A program made the position numbers and the translations under genes. The notes under the pieces were generated by a model. That model saw only the letters and a program-made list of their open reading frames with translations, was not told the origin of the DNA and made no database searches. Shown in pieces: positions 1 through 10,374 of a stretch of 64,000 bases of DNA (its first letter is position 1; each line of letters opens with the position of its first letter). Origin of the DNA: Synaphobranchus kaupii (Eukaryota; Chordata; Actinopteri; Anguilliformes; Synaphobranchidae); assembly GCA_029718625.1 (NCBI GenBank), contig CM056377.1, positions 36,594,457 through 36,658,456 of the forward strand, in the 5' to 3' direction.

Positions 1-1033
1 TGCGTTTGGCTCCTCCTTCCTCACACGTCACGCCCCTTTACACACTGATATAATTTCAAAGAATAAATGGCAGTGAACGACCTAAACCACGATAAACAAA
101 CTCTAGCCGATTAACCTTACTCGAAATGCACACACACATCACTCAGTAAGACTAAATCACAAAATACAACGCCACACGTTTCTGAAAGTTAAACTATATA
201 TCAGTAGTAAAACTGATACAGTTCAAAAACAAGGACAGCAATGAGCCGCTTAAACGACCATACTGAACAAATAATACGGATTTATCCTACCTGATGTGCG
301 CACCTGCACCAAACAGTAGATTATCACTATTGCAATGTAACCCATTGCTGGGGGGAGAAAAAGCCTCGGGTAGCGTACTTCTTTTTAAGAAGAAGAGGCT
401 CTGGTCGGCAGCGGAAGAGGGCAAAGAGGAGCAGGCGAAAGCAAAGATTTAACAGTCTCACGCTCAATCTCGAGGAGGCAAAAAGAGAATTGGGGGTGGA
501 CATGCACCATATTTATGGTGTCCGCCCCGCAGTGGTGGTTAATTTGCTATTCAGTCTACTAGTAGCTCACCCTCTCGGTGAGGATGACCTATTACCGTGG
601 CATGTTGACCGATATGAAATAGAACAACATTGCAATGGCATTGTAGGGGTTCTGCGACAGACATGAGAATATCTTTCCAAATACTGTGCAGAAAGCAATA
701 CCTCATCATGGGATCACTATTTTATCCAAAGCATTTTCCAAATTTTTTTTCATCTGCATTTCAGATGATTGAAATTTCATTTCATTACTCAGCATGAGCT
801 CAGTACAGCCTACTTTAATCACAGAGAATTATCTAATTACACCTTCCCTAGACCCTAGTCATCCACATTAAGTCAGTTGCCACTTAATGATGATTGACAG
901 AAAATTTGTTCCACAGCAATGTTCCCCCATCATCATGTACTGAATACGTAAATGTGGCAGTACCACTTTATAGCGTTTTGCTATGTTGTTTTCTTTACTG
1001 TGTGGGACGTAGCCTGCATATATAACTGCTATT
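1..1033. other. Intergenic DNA, no recognised gene
   Basis: I see no known gene or RNA here. The only oddities are a 123-codon open frame without an early ATG (295-666, listed separately) and a short bulged hairpin around 494-527, inside that frame. The stretch ends at the TA dinucleotide (1034-1035) that is the target site of the Tc1-like element starting at 1036. Confidence 0.5.
295..666 (+). other. Open reading frame without early ATG, unknown
   Basis: A plus-strand frame stays open for 123 codons, from the TGA at 292-294 to the TGA at 664-666. The first in-frame ATG is at 502, leaving 54 codons. The first half is rich in Arg/Lys and the second half has a hydrophobic run (VVVNLLFSLLV) and ends in VGVLRQT. 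I do not recognise a family. It could be a transposon-derived exon, a fragment of a gene exon, or chance. No convincing splice acceptor was found in front of it. Confidence 0.15.
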
Positions 1034-1067
1034 TACAGTTGAAGTCAGAAGTTTACATACACTTAGG

Positions 1068-2709
1068 CAGTGGCGTCGCCAGACCTATTTTAGGGGGCTT
1101 TAGTCCCCCTAAAATTTACTGTAGCCCCCCTAAATATTTTTTATGCCACTCATTTTAATCTTTATATTTTTTTCAGATTGATTTGACAAAATGTGCCATC
1201 GACACTCCGGAATCATAACGCACACTGAAAAGTCTGGCGCTAGGACCCTGGGGAGGCTTAATCGAGTGCAGCCATTGGTTAGAGTGCAGTGTGGTGCGTG
1301 CAAGGAGCAGTGTGACCGCTCAATTCAAATGACCGCTACAGAGACTGGGTTGTAGTATGAAAGTTCCAATGCTGCTGTAACAAGCACTAGTACTTGAGCT
1401 CAATAACAACATAAACTAGTTACTTAACGTTAACGGAATTTACAGTTAGCTAACATTAACGTTAGCTACGAAAGCGTTTGCTCCATAGGTCTGCTCTCAA
1501 GTGCTACTGCTAGGCTGGATCCATACCATGTAGAAAAAATAAGTAAGTTCAAACTACTTATCAATTGTAGCCAACACTTTCCACTATTTAGAATCATATG
1601 TTGACCTGCCAGAGTCTACGATGTGTAAAACAACTCGACTATAACATTGTTTGTATCAAGTATAATCATGCTTTGATTATTATTCTTATATTGTATGTAT
1701 TATGGGTATAACTGGATTGAAAATATGTCTGTAAACCCCCTTAGTTTGGTAGAAGAAGGCAGGAGTTTATTCATTATAGCCTATGGGAACCATATTAATT
1801 AGTTGCTGAAACCCCTGGCGCTTATTGCAGTTCCTGTAGCCTATAGCCTAACAGTTTTTGGTTCAAGTTTTAGGTTTATATGAGATAGCCTAACTTATAG
1901 TTCGTCAACTAAAATGCGTAAACGGAATTTGTGAAGCTTGCCTGTTACTATTATAGCAGCTAAATAAATTTTAAAACGGAACCTACTTGCTGCATCTGCA
2001 ATGTGGTAGGCTATAGCTAGCCTCTCCGCAGTTGGCTACTGCGATAGCCTGGACAATACAGACAGATAATAGTTTACAGTTAGCTATGTAGGTAACCTAT
2101 TTGACTCATAAAGTTTTGATAAAGCTACAAAAGCGCAAAGTTATTTTTATTTTTTATAATGACAGGGAGAAGTTTATGGGAAAGTATAATTCTGAGGGAA
2201 TCCCTCCCCCCACCCCCCAACATGATTCTCCGCTCATGAAGGGTGATCACAAGTTAAAATTGAATCAATGCGTACATGAACATTTAGATGTAAGCTATGG
2301 AATCTGGCAATAAAAAACGAATCGCTGGTTAAATTTAATCTACAGGCCAGGCCTAAATTAATTCCACTGCCATTGAGGAAATTTCATAAAGCTGTCAAAC
2401 TAGAATAGGCTACACATCGTCTTTGACATCACGATGTGTCAACCATTGCCGATGCCAATAAATTTTAGTTGATAGACGATGGTAGAGTATTGTACATCAG
2501 CCCTATATTAAAGCAATTTAAAGAAAATTATTTTCAACAACTAAATTATTTATTGATTTTAGGCTTATTTCTGATCTCAAAACTCATGGGGAACAACTAT
2601 TTTGTGACTGCTTTTTTGAAAAAAAATGTATCCTGGGGGTACATGCCCCCAGACCCCCTAGTAGAGGCTTAGCCCCCTAAACATATAGCTACCTCTGGTG
2701 ACGCCCCTG
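1068..2709 (+). mobile_element. hAT-type transposon (non-autonomous) nested in a Tc1-like element
   Basis: The 1642-bp insert starts CAGTGGCGTCGCCAGA and ends with the near-complement TCTGGTGACGCCCCTG. It is flanked by a perfect 8-bp duplication CACTTAGG (1060-1067 and 2710-2717) that splits the Tc1-like terminal repeat. Eight-base duplications and CAG...CTG ends are the hAT signature. Next to both ends are G/C tracts (GGGGGCTTTAGTCCCCC and its relatives). No transposase domain is recognisable inside, so it is probably a deletion derivative or MITE. Confidence 0.85.
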
Positions 2710-3182
2710 CACTTAGGTTGAAGTCATTAAAACTCATTTGTAACCACTCCACAGATTTCATGTTAGCAAACTATAGTGTTGGCAAGTCAGTTAGGACATC
2801 TACTTTGTGTATGACACAAGTCATTTTTCCAAAAATTGTTTACAGACAGATTATTTCACTTTTAATTCACTATATCACAATTACAGTGGGTCAGAAGTTT
2901 ACGTAAGTTGACTGTGCCGTTAAATTTTGAATATTTGGTCGCATATCCTTTGGCTTTGCATGCCATGACTTACTGATGTCTGTGACCCAACAACATCAAA
3001 AGACTCTTGATATCCTATTTTCTGGTACTCTTACAAGAGATACTATAACGTATTTGAATGGATCTCTATGGGAATTGGGCGGTGGGACTAGGTTTAGCTG
3101 TAAATTACACTGGAACAGTATGGAAACACATGGTTGTCTAAATGGCCCTAAGTCATCAAGGGTCTGACGTATCAAACAAGCC

Positions 3183-3428
3183 TACACCATCGTAAAAAGG
3201 GGGTGATCCCAAACGCGCTACAAGCCGGCTATATAAAAAAGGAACTGTAGGTGCTCAACAGAAGGACCAGTGAATAGAAAGAATACCAAACCCGGACTAC
3301 TTCGCTAGGACTAACCCGAGATAAGGAGGACTGGAGCACACAGAGCTCAGAGCAAAAAAAAATAATTTTTAATACGACTGACGTTTCGACGTCAACGACG
3401 TCTTCTTCAGAGTCAAACGGAAAATGCC
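3183..3428 (-). mobile_element. Retroelement fragment inserted in the hairpin arm
   Basis: About 246 bp interrupt the left arm of the hairpin, which is continuous in the copy at 34.3 kb; GCC borders both sides (3180-3182 and 3426-3428). On the minus strand the fragment opens with a hammerhead-like motif (3376-3414) followed by an A/T-rich tract. Motifs with CTGAAGA and GAAAC cores are known from Penelope-like and some other metazoan retroelements. The family was not determined, and no coding sequence is visible. Confidence 0.45.
3376..3414 (-). ncRNA. Hammerhead-ribozyme-like motif
   Basis: Read on the minus strand, the motif has GACT, then the core CTGAAGA, a self-complementary GACGTC/GACGTC helix with a GTT loop, the core GAAAC, GTC, and AGTC. 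GACT pairs with AGTC as a short stem I; stem II is 6 bp; stem III would be minimal (palindromic ACGT), as in retroelement hammerheads thought to act as dimers. One extra A lies between the CTGAAGA core and stem II. Core and pairing are seen directly; cleavage activity is inference. Confidence 0.4.
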
Positions 3429-3620
3429 TTAAACCATCACTCTCCTGCCAGAAATACAGTAGATATGGATGGATAACTTGAAGGGTTTCTTCTCCTGACT
3501 TATTTTTCCATAGAGTTCAATAGGAAAATTTGTCAGGAGAAACAACCCTTAAAGTGATTCATCCATATCTACTGCATATCTGGCAGCAGAGTGATGGTTT
3601 GAGGCTTGTTTGATACCTCA
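3429..3620. repeat. Long near-perfect inverted repeat (hairpin module)
   Basis: Two arms of about 90 bp face each other across a loop of about 20 bp centred on the CCATAGAGTTCAATAGG region. The left arm is completed upstream of the insertion at 3183. Arms include CCATCACTCTCCTGCCAG and its partner CTGGCAGCAGAGTGATGG. An equivalent hairpin is intact at 34353-34552. Confidence 0.75.
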
Positions 3621-4779
3621 AAAAATATATAAATCCTGTTATTTTAGGGGGTGGCTGTTAAATAATGACTTATTGCCATTATTCTATGTGACTTTGACAG
3701 TGTTTTGAATTTTTTTTAACAAACATTTTACCATAAAAATAGGCTACACTATAAGAAAAACTGGAACAGGATTACATAAAATAACAGGATTTACACAGCT
3801 CCTTTGGCATCCAGATATACAGTAAATAATTGGGCTGATGTGAAACCTGAAGGGAAAAGGATTCAATTAGTAGCTATTCCCAAGGCATGTGGATTTGTCC
3901 TGATTCTGAAAGAATAATGTTATACAGTGTTTTGTGTTTACAGAGTATTTTACTTTCAGGAATTGTTCTGATAATATAAATATTATTTTATGCTATTCAG
4001 TGATTAGAAGAAGGCACAAGCAGTTGTCAACGTCATTTGTGACATCAGCAGTCTTTCAGCAGTCTCTTATGCTTCCTCATGTCCACTTTCCGCTTTGGTT
4101 TGTAGCTTTGACTTTGATTATTATGTGAACAAAATGAGAAAATTGTCCACAATAATAAATGCGAATTATTGCACACTACAAAAGCAGACTACAGTTTATG
4201 CTCTGGCTGTCAGATTTTGAACTGAAAAATGTTGCCAGTTAGCTACTTGCTCCAACCAAACAGTGACGTTATTTCATACAATAATAATTGTGGTTTCAAC
4301 ATATACACAGGATCGATGGCACATCATCTACTCAGCAATGGTATCATATTTTGTCAATATGAAACAAAACACATTTGTAAACTAGGTCTTAGTTACAGAT
4401 TATCAAATAGAAATGGAAATTATTAAAGGGCAAATTTTGATAAAATGTCCTTTGCATTTCCCTGCAGAGTAGTAAAGATTAACAAAAATATGATAATCGC
4501 CTGTTGAAGAGCCAATATGTCTTTGCACTTCTCACAATGAAAAGTGTTGTAGTGGCAAATTCTCAGGAAGCCTGTGAAACATGTAGCTACTGATCATTGA
4601 CATAGTGCCCCTTCACATTGTTCAAAGCTGTATTAACAATAAAAACAGGGGAATAGAATATGCTAATGTACTAATAACTAAGATAACTGATGAAAAACCA
4701 TTGGTTAAAACTACTGATTAGAGGTTAATGATGGCCAGTTATAACCCCCTCACTACCACCACCACCACCACCACCAATT
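3621..4779. other. AT-rich intergenic DNA, nothing recognised
   Basis: No coding potential, transposon termini or RNA gene could be supported. A short (CCA)n run lies at about 4753-4776. Confidence 0.5.
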
Positions 4780-5040
4780 CTATTCTATTCAGTTATGACT
4801 CCTTAATGAGACCTAGCAATTGAACCTCCCACTACTCCCAGCTCATCACTGACATTAACACCACACCCAGCTGTCTATATCACTCCTGTGAGGAGCATTC
4901 TACTACTGGACAGCCTTTCAACCCCACACAAGGCCTCACTACCTTTTGCTTGTCACCATCTGTAATCTGATTCCAGTGTTCGTTTTGTTGATTGGAACGG
5001 CAAATGTTAGCAACCTCCCCTTACCTCGTATTTCAAAAGT
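4780..5040 (+). repeat. Duplicated non-coding block A, left copy
   Basis: This block aligns by eye along its length with 30150-30420. Shared stretches include TCACTCCTGTGA, ATCTGTAAT and TTGATTGGAA (an inverted CCAAT box). The copies sit about 6.6 kb beyond the 3' end and 3.7 kb beyond the 5' end of the myosin gene. No open frame is conserved, so regulatory or duplicated flanking DNA is the likeliest explanation. Confidence 0.6.
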
Positions 5041-5669
5041 AGCTTTTGACTGAAGCTGTGCTTTGCAATACTGTAGCACGTATTACAATTACTGCATCAG
5101 GAGCATTTTAATATCCAGTTCATCATTTACCAAGAAAACATTAATGCAAGTTTACATGCAATTACCTGTCAACATTTTAAATATGTGAAAACATTATTTT
5201 GTCAAAATGTAATTCAAGTTGAACATTTCCCACCTGTGTAGAGAGAGATTCTTTGATATGAAGTCTCAGTTAAAAACACCAAAGAAAATTCCCCCAAAAA
5301 TAGGCTTTCTCACCAGATGAACAAGAAGAGCTCCATACTGTAAGTGGAAGATGGTTTGTGTGGCTGCAACCTGTCCATGACAACAGTGCGAATTGAGTAG
5401 TATGGGCCCATGCCCACCATTACTATTGCAATGTTGGACATCTGTAACAGTTACCAGCTTCAGCAATTATGTTGGTGCATTTTTTTTTTGTGTTACAATG
5501 ATTTATAAAATGCCATGTAATAAACCATTAGCAGCCTTTCAGATGAATCCTTCAGGTTCTCCAGCACTATGTCATTCTGGTGGGCAACCATAATGCGACA
5601 GTTCCAGATACAATAAAGGAATTGCTGCAGGTGAATATTACTTTGGTGTCAGATCCACTTGATGATAGT
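5041..5669. other. Intergenic DNA, nothing recognised
   Basis: Short open frames on both strands show no family features. A small patch at 5375-5400 resembles the sequence just upstream of block C at 30.78 kb, hinting that the older duplication was longer than the three blocks now visible. Confidence 0.4.
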
Positions 5670-5880
5670 ACTCATGTATTGGAGGGCTGCAGCTGCCTCC
5701 TAATGTGGATCAGGTCAAATCCAAGGTCACAAAGAAAACCTTACAACCATCTTGTTGACTTTGCATTGTTTCCTTCTCTTTGTCCTTGAGCACAAAGATA
5801 GCCCTGTGAAATTCCAACATCCATTTGAGTGCCTCGTACTGATTGAGGACAACAGCTTGTGAGGCACACTGAGGTTTAGA
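5670..5880. repeat. Duplicated non-coding block B, left copy
   Basis: This block aligns by eye with 28010-28205. Common stretches include CTCCTAATGTGGA, CATCTTGTTGAC, TCCTTGAGCACAAAGATAGC and CAGCTTGTGAGGCACA. An E-box (CAGCTG) is present. Frames are not conserved between the copies, arguing against coding. Probable conserved regulatory DNA near the myosin gene. Confidence 0.6.
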
Positions 5881-6090
5881 CGCCTGTCACCACATTAATT
5901 TAGGTCTCAGTGTGTATAAATAAGACATATTTCAACAGGAGAGATATAGAGGAATTGTGCTTTTTTACCAATTGAGGAAATATATATTTATCTCACAAGT
6001 TGAAGAATGGCTTCCTTTCTGTGTTAATTAAAGTGGTCCTTGCAGTGTAGTAAGCGACGTATAAAGCATTTAGATGATACCAGTAAAATA

Positions 6091-6627
6091 CACTGCCTGG
6101 CCAAAAAAAAAGTCGCCGTTGCACCTGTCATGCATAGTTCCCACTGTACAAGCCTCTGGAGGCAGTGTTATGATCTGGGGTTGCCTCAACTGGTCAGGTC
6201 TAGGCTCAGTAACGTTATGCAACAATAAAATGAAGTCAGCTGATTACCTGAATGTACTGAATGACCAGGTTATCCCATCAATGGGCATATTCCAGGACAA
6301 CAATGCCAAGATTCATCGGGCTCAAATTGTGAAAGAGTGGTTCAGGGAGCATGAGGAATCATTTTCATACATGAATTGGCCACCAGTGTCCTGACCTTAA
6401 CCCCATTGAAAGTCTGGGATGTGCTGGAGAAGACTTTACGGAGTGGTTTGACCCTCCCGTTGTCAATATAAGATCTCAGCCAAAATTGAATGCAACTCTG
6501 GACGGAAATAAATGTTGTGACGTTGCATAAGGTTGTCGAAACAATGCCATGACGAATGCACGCCGTAATAAAAGCTAAAAGCAGTCCAAAAAAATATTAG
6601 TGCGACTTTTTTTTTGGCCAGGCAGTG
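6091..6627 (+). mobile_element. Deleted Tc1-like element (537 bp)
   Basis: The terminal repeats CACTGCCTGGCCAAAAAA and the complementary end TTTTTTGGCCAGGCAGTG are flanked by TA on both sides (6089-6090, 6628-6629). The inside keeps only the 3' part of a transposase gene; the N-terminal DNA-binding half is gone. Confidence 0.85.
6130..6440 (+). pseudogene. Tc1-like transposase fragment (C-terminal catalytic part)
   Basis: The translation includes [21 protein letters not shown] (second-Asp region of the DDE domain), and a frameshifted tail around DLNPIES near 6390-6410, all characteristic of Tc1/mariner transposases. Roughly 110 of the usual ~340 residues remain. The frame breaks after NWPPVS (stop at 6392-6394), so no functional enzyme can be made. 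Confidence 0.8.
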
Positions 6628-6629
6628 TA

Positions 6630-7391
6630 CAATTAAATACCAAAGCTTAAAACATACTATCCAATGTTACAGAGTCATCAAGCTGTAAAGAGGCAGGTTG
6701 TATAAGCTGTTAACTTCTATACTGCTATGGAGGCTCTCTAAAAAAATAAAGAGCTTTATGAACTTGAATACTTGAATAATACTGTTCGAAGTGTCATTGG
6801 TGGCATTCCTTGGACCTAAATGACAGTTTACACAGCCCTATTCCCAGACAGACTTCTCCAATCAGCAGTACACCACCACACACCCTGTCACTCTAACATA
6901 AAGGTACCTGTGCACTTGACTGTATAATCTTCAAGCACTCTAACTCAACTCCCTTGTGTCTTCTGCAAAGCCTATTAGACTGTTTTTCACGTCTTTTTTA
7001 ACTGACGGAGACATGATGTCTTCCTCTAACCTCTCTGTCCCATGGCTGATGCTTTTTTCCACAGAACAAAGCAATGGGACAGATGACTGCTCTGACACAT
7101 ACAGTTTCTCCCAGTCGACCAGTGAACTGTAGGCTACCCATTATTCTAAAAGAAGAGGGCAAAAGGCAGGTCTGTATTAACAGCACTAGCAGACTAGTGT
7201 TTACTCTTTTTTAATCTGAACTTCCAGTTCTGATGTAGCAGTGTGTGCTGTGTGTCTGTGTGAGACAAAAGTACATCTTAATTTGTGCCTCGACAGAATT
7301 TGGGGTTTCAGATCTGCCTGACGGCAGGGAGACTGCAAGCTGCCCTATTTTTATGAACGCATCTCCATCTCACTACATGGCCCATAATGTG
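6630..7391. other. Intergenic DNA with a MEF2-like site
   Basis: No gene is seen. CTATTTTTAT at 7345-7354 differs from the MEF2 consensus (YTAWWWWTAR) at one position and lies about 50 bp before block C. That is suggestive next to a muscle gene, but unproven. Confidence 0.35.
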
Positions 7392-7630
7392 ACCTGTGCA
7401 ACATGAGAAGTAACTGAGCTGTGCGAAGATTCAGTCTAAGGGACACTGGGGCCTTAATTAGCATCCAGCCTCTCTCACTCCTCCCTATGACTCCTGCTGG
7501 CACACACAGGCTCTGCCTCCACCAGTAAGTACAGGTCCCTGAAGGTGACCTGTTCTGAAGGACAGCTTTACTTCTGCAGCATTACTTCTGGAGGGACTGA
7601 GAGGTAAGCAACCACTCATCTGTCACTCTG
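7392..7630 (+). repeat. Duplicated block C, left copy, exon-like
   Basis: This is the best conserved of the three blocks, matched by 30784-31012. The two copies share GGTCCCTGAAGGTGACCTGT, CTGCAGCATT and ACTGAGAGGTAAGCAACCAC. The last includes a consensus plus-strand splice donor (GAG|GTAAGC, exon end 7603). There is no ATG-led frame of note. It behaves like a non-coding first exon plus promoter. The downstream plus-strand direction runs antisense towards the myosin 3' end. Confidence 0.55.
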
Positions 7631-7950
7631 TATATTCAATTGTATCTGAGTAGTACATCCGTTATTGTTGAATATTTTGCTTGAACTACACTGGCAACAA
7701 TTTTTGAATCTCAAATACCAATAATATTGTTTTTTTTTAGATAAATCTTATGTCTGTCTAATCTAAGTGCCTGTCAAAATATTAACAGAGCCTTACGGGA
7801 GAGTCTTTTGCAAAGACTTCACCAATATTATACGATCCATAGAGCCAAGCAAGGCCCTACATGTAACAAAGCTGTAAGAACTAATGTATGTTCTTTTGTG
7901 AACGTTGCATATGGAATCTTCAGTAAGCTAGCATGCTTATTACATTAAGA

Positions 7951-8144
7951 CAGTGGTCCCCAACCCTGTTCCTGGAGATCTACCGTCCTGTAGGTTTTCA
8001 CTCCAAATCCTAACAAAGCACACCTCATCCAAGAGCTAGAGATCTTGTTGAGCTGCTAATTACTAGAATGAGGTGTGCCAAAATAGGGTTGAAATAAAAA
8101 CCTACCAGATGGTAGATCTCCAGGAACAGGGTTTGGGACCACCA
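7951..8144. mobile_element. hAT-type MITE (194 bp)
   Basis: The ends are complementary (CAGTGGTCCCCAACCCTGTT and AACAGGGTTTGGGACCAC, followed inwards by CCTGGAGATCTACC). They are flanked by the 8-bp duplication CATTAAGA at 7943-7950 and 8145-8152. Non-coding. Confidence 0.85.
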
Positions 8145-8152
8145 CATTAAGA

Positions 8153-8670
8153 TATATATTGAGATATAATCAAACCAAAAATTACAGTCAGACTACTGAC
8201 TCAGTGTACGTAATGCAATAAATAGAATGCATTGATATAATATACCTTTTAGAAAAAAATTCTACAGAAATCTTAATTTTAAACAATTGACAAAAAGTAA
8301 TATTCGTTGAGCTGTTGGGACATTAAATTAGTGGGAAATGGATGTTAGTTTAGGCTACCTTAAAGACATTATATTGCTAATATGCTTGATCAGTTTACAA
8401 ACCCTCAATTTTTTGTGGAGTTTATTATGACAAGTCCCATTTATTTCTTTATATATATGAATCTTTGTTACTTTGCTTTGTTTTGCTTAAAAAGTAACTA
8501 CCAGATTTAGTTTAGATGAAAACAGTTCTGTCTTCTGATGCAAGAGTGACAGAAAGAATCTGACTGCCAGTGAATCTTATCTAGTAACCTGAATTATTGT
8601 AACTGTTCTTACTATATTTTACAGTACCTAAAAAGGTACAAACGCTTGTCACTTATTAATACCCTATTGG
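8153..8670. other. AT-rich intergenic DNA, nothing recognised
   Basis: No coding or structural signal was seen up to the TA target of the Tc1 element at 8673. Confidence 0.45.
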
Positions 8671-8672
8671 TA

Positions 8673-10201
8673 CAGTTGAAGTCGAAAGTTTACATACACC
8701 TTAACCAAATCCATTTAAACAATTTTCACAATTCCTGACATTTAATCCTAGTAAACATTCCCTGTTTTAGGTCAGTTAGGATCATGACTTTATTTTAAGA
8801 ATGTGAAATGTCAGAATAATAGAGAGAATGATTTATTTCAGCTTTTATTTCTTTCATCACATTCCCAGTGGGTCAGAAGTTTACATACACTCTGGTAGTA
8901 TTTGGTAGCATTGCCTTTAAATTGTTTAACTTGGGTCAAACGTTTCGGGTAGCCTTCCGCAAGCTTCTCACAATAAGTTGCTGGAATTTTGGCCCTTTCC
9001 TCCTGACAGAACCTTGCTCGCACACGCTTTTTCAGTTCTGCCCACAAATTTACGATTGGATTGAGGTCAGGACTTTGTGATGGTCACTCCAATACCTTGA
9101 CTTTGTTGTCTTTAAGCCATTTTTCCACAACTTTGGAAGTATGCTTTGGGTCATTGTCCATTTGGAAGAGGCATTTGCGACCAAGCTTTAACTTCCTGGC
9201 TGATGTCTTGAGATGTTGCTTCAATATATCCACATAATTTCCCTTCGTCATGATGCCATCTATTTTATGAAGTGCACCAGTCCCTCCTGCAGCAAAGCAC
9301 CCCCGTGCTTCAAGGTTGGGATGGTGTTCTTTGGCTTGCAAGCCTCACCCTTTTTCCTCCAAACATTATGACCAAACAGTTCAATTTTTGTTTCGTCAGA
9401 CCAGAGGACATTTCTCCAAAAAGTAAGATCTTTGTCCCCATGTGCAGTTGCAAACTGTAGTCTGGCTTTTTTATGGCGGTTTTGGAGTAGTGGCTTCTTC
9501 CTTGCTGAGCAGCCTTTCAGGTTATGTCGATATAGAACTCGTTTTACTGTGGATATAGATCCATTTGCACCTGTTCCCTCCAGCATCTTCACAAGGTCCT
9601 TTGCTGTTGTTCTGGGATTGATTTGCACTTTTCACACCAAAGCACGTCCATCTCTAGGAGACAGAACTCCTTCCTGACTGCGTGGTCCCATGGTGTTTAT
9701 ACTTGCGTACTATTGTTTGTACAGACGAACGTGGTACCTTCAGGCGTTTGGAAATTGCTCCCAAGGATGAACCAGACTTGTGGAGGTCCACGAGTTTCTT
9801 TCTGAGGTTTTGGCTGATTTCCTTTGATTTTCCCATGATGTCAAGCAAAGAGGCAGGTAGGCCTTAAAATACATCCACAGGTACACCTCCAATTGACTCA
9901 AATAATGTCAATTAGCCTATCAGAAGTTTCTAAAGCCATGAAATCATTTTCTGGAATTTTCCAAGCTGTTTAAAGGCACAGTCAACTTAGTGTATGTAAA
10001 CTTCTGACCCACTGGATTGTGATATAGTGAATTAAAAGTGAAATAATCTGTCTGTAAACAATTGTTGGAAAAATTACTTGTGTCATGCACAAAGTAGATG
10101 CCCTAACTGACTTGCCAACACAAGTTTGCTAACATGAAATCTGTGGAGTGGTTAAAAATGAGTTTTAATGACTTGTGTATGTAAACTTCCGACTTCAACT
10201 G
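8673..10201 (-). mobile_element. Full-length but inactivated Tc1-like transposon (1529 bp)
   Basis: The element begins CAGTTGAAGTCGAAAGTTTA and ends with the complement TAAACTTCCGACTTCAACTG, flanked by TA (8671-8672, 10202-10203). Internal copies of the terminal motif near 8869-8893 and 9991-10017 give the IR/DR arrangement of Sleeping Beauty-type elements. Transposase remnants occupy the minus strand inside. The two ends differ in their inner sequence, so the left end may come from a related subfamily. Confidence 0.92.
8838..9836 (-). pseudogene. Broken Tc1-like transposase
   Basis: The gene starts at the ATG ending at 9836 (MGKSKEISQ, paired helix-turn-helix region with RLKVPRSSVQTIVRK). 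It runs through WSDETK (first Asp), QMDNDPKHTS (second Asp) and SPDLNPI-NLWAELK (end of the DDE domain). Family members are about 340 aa in one frame; here the sequence is spread over several frames with stops, including a stop just after KVLE. The position of the third catalytic residue, normally Glu in NPIENLW, reads Val. The enzyme is therefore dead by frameshift, stop and active-site change. Confidence 0.9.
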
Positions 10202-10374
10202 TATATAACATTGTACCCCTAGCCAGTAATACATAATCAATTTGTACCCTTTTTGTTTGAAAAAGTACTTGGTACCCAAATAGAACATTATTGTTCTTTC
10301 AGGGTATATTTGGGGAATTTGTTCCATAAAGAAGAAAAATGTAACTCAACTGTACCTTTATTTCTGAGAGTGAA

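Larger units (their letters stand above)
1036..3620 (+). mobile_element. Non-autonomous Tc1-like element, copy 1, interrupted twice
   Basis: The left end CAGTTGAAGTCAGAAGTTTA follows a TA and matches the Sleeping Beauty-type inverted repeat of fish Tc1 elements; the matching inner direct repeat (GTGGGTCAGAAGTTTAC) is near 2886-2902. The end is cut by a hAT insertion (1068-2709), resumes at 2718, passes into an internal segment beginning GGTCGCATATCC, and finishes in a large hairpin (3429-3620 plus the left-arm start near 3165-3182). A second insertion (3183-3428) lies in the left hairpin arm. No transposase is encoded. The same internal segment and hairpin recur at 33880-34626 and, inverted and truncated, at 37853-38441. 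No right terminal repeat is visible, so the 3' boundary is approximate. Confidence 0.75.

Noticed and set aside
4753..4776. (CCA)n run as a CRISPR-like or structured array
   Set aside because: It is a simple trinucleotide microsatellite. No spacer-repeat structure was found anywhere in the window.
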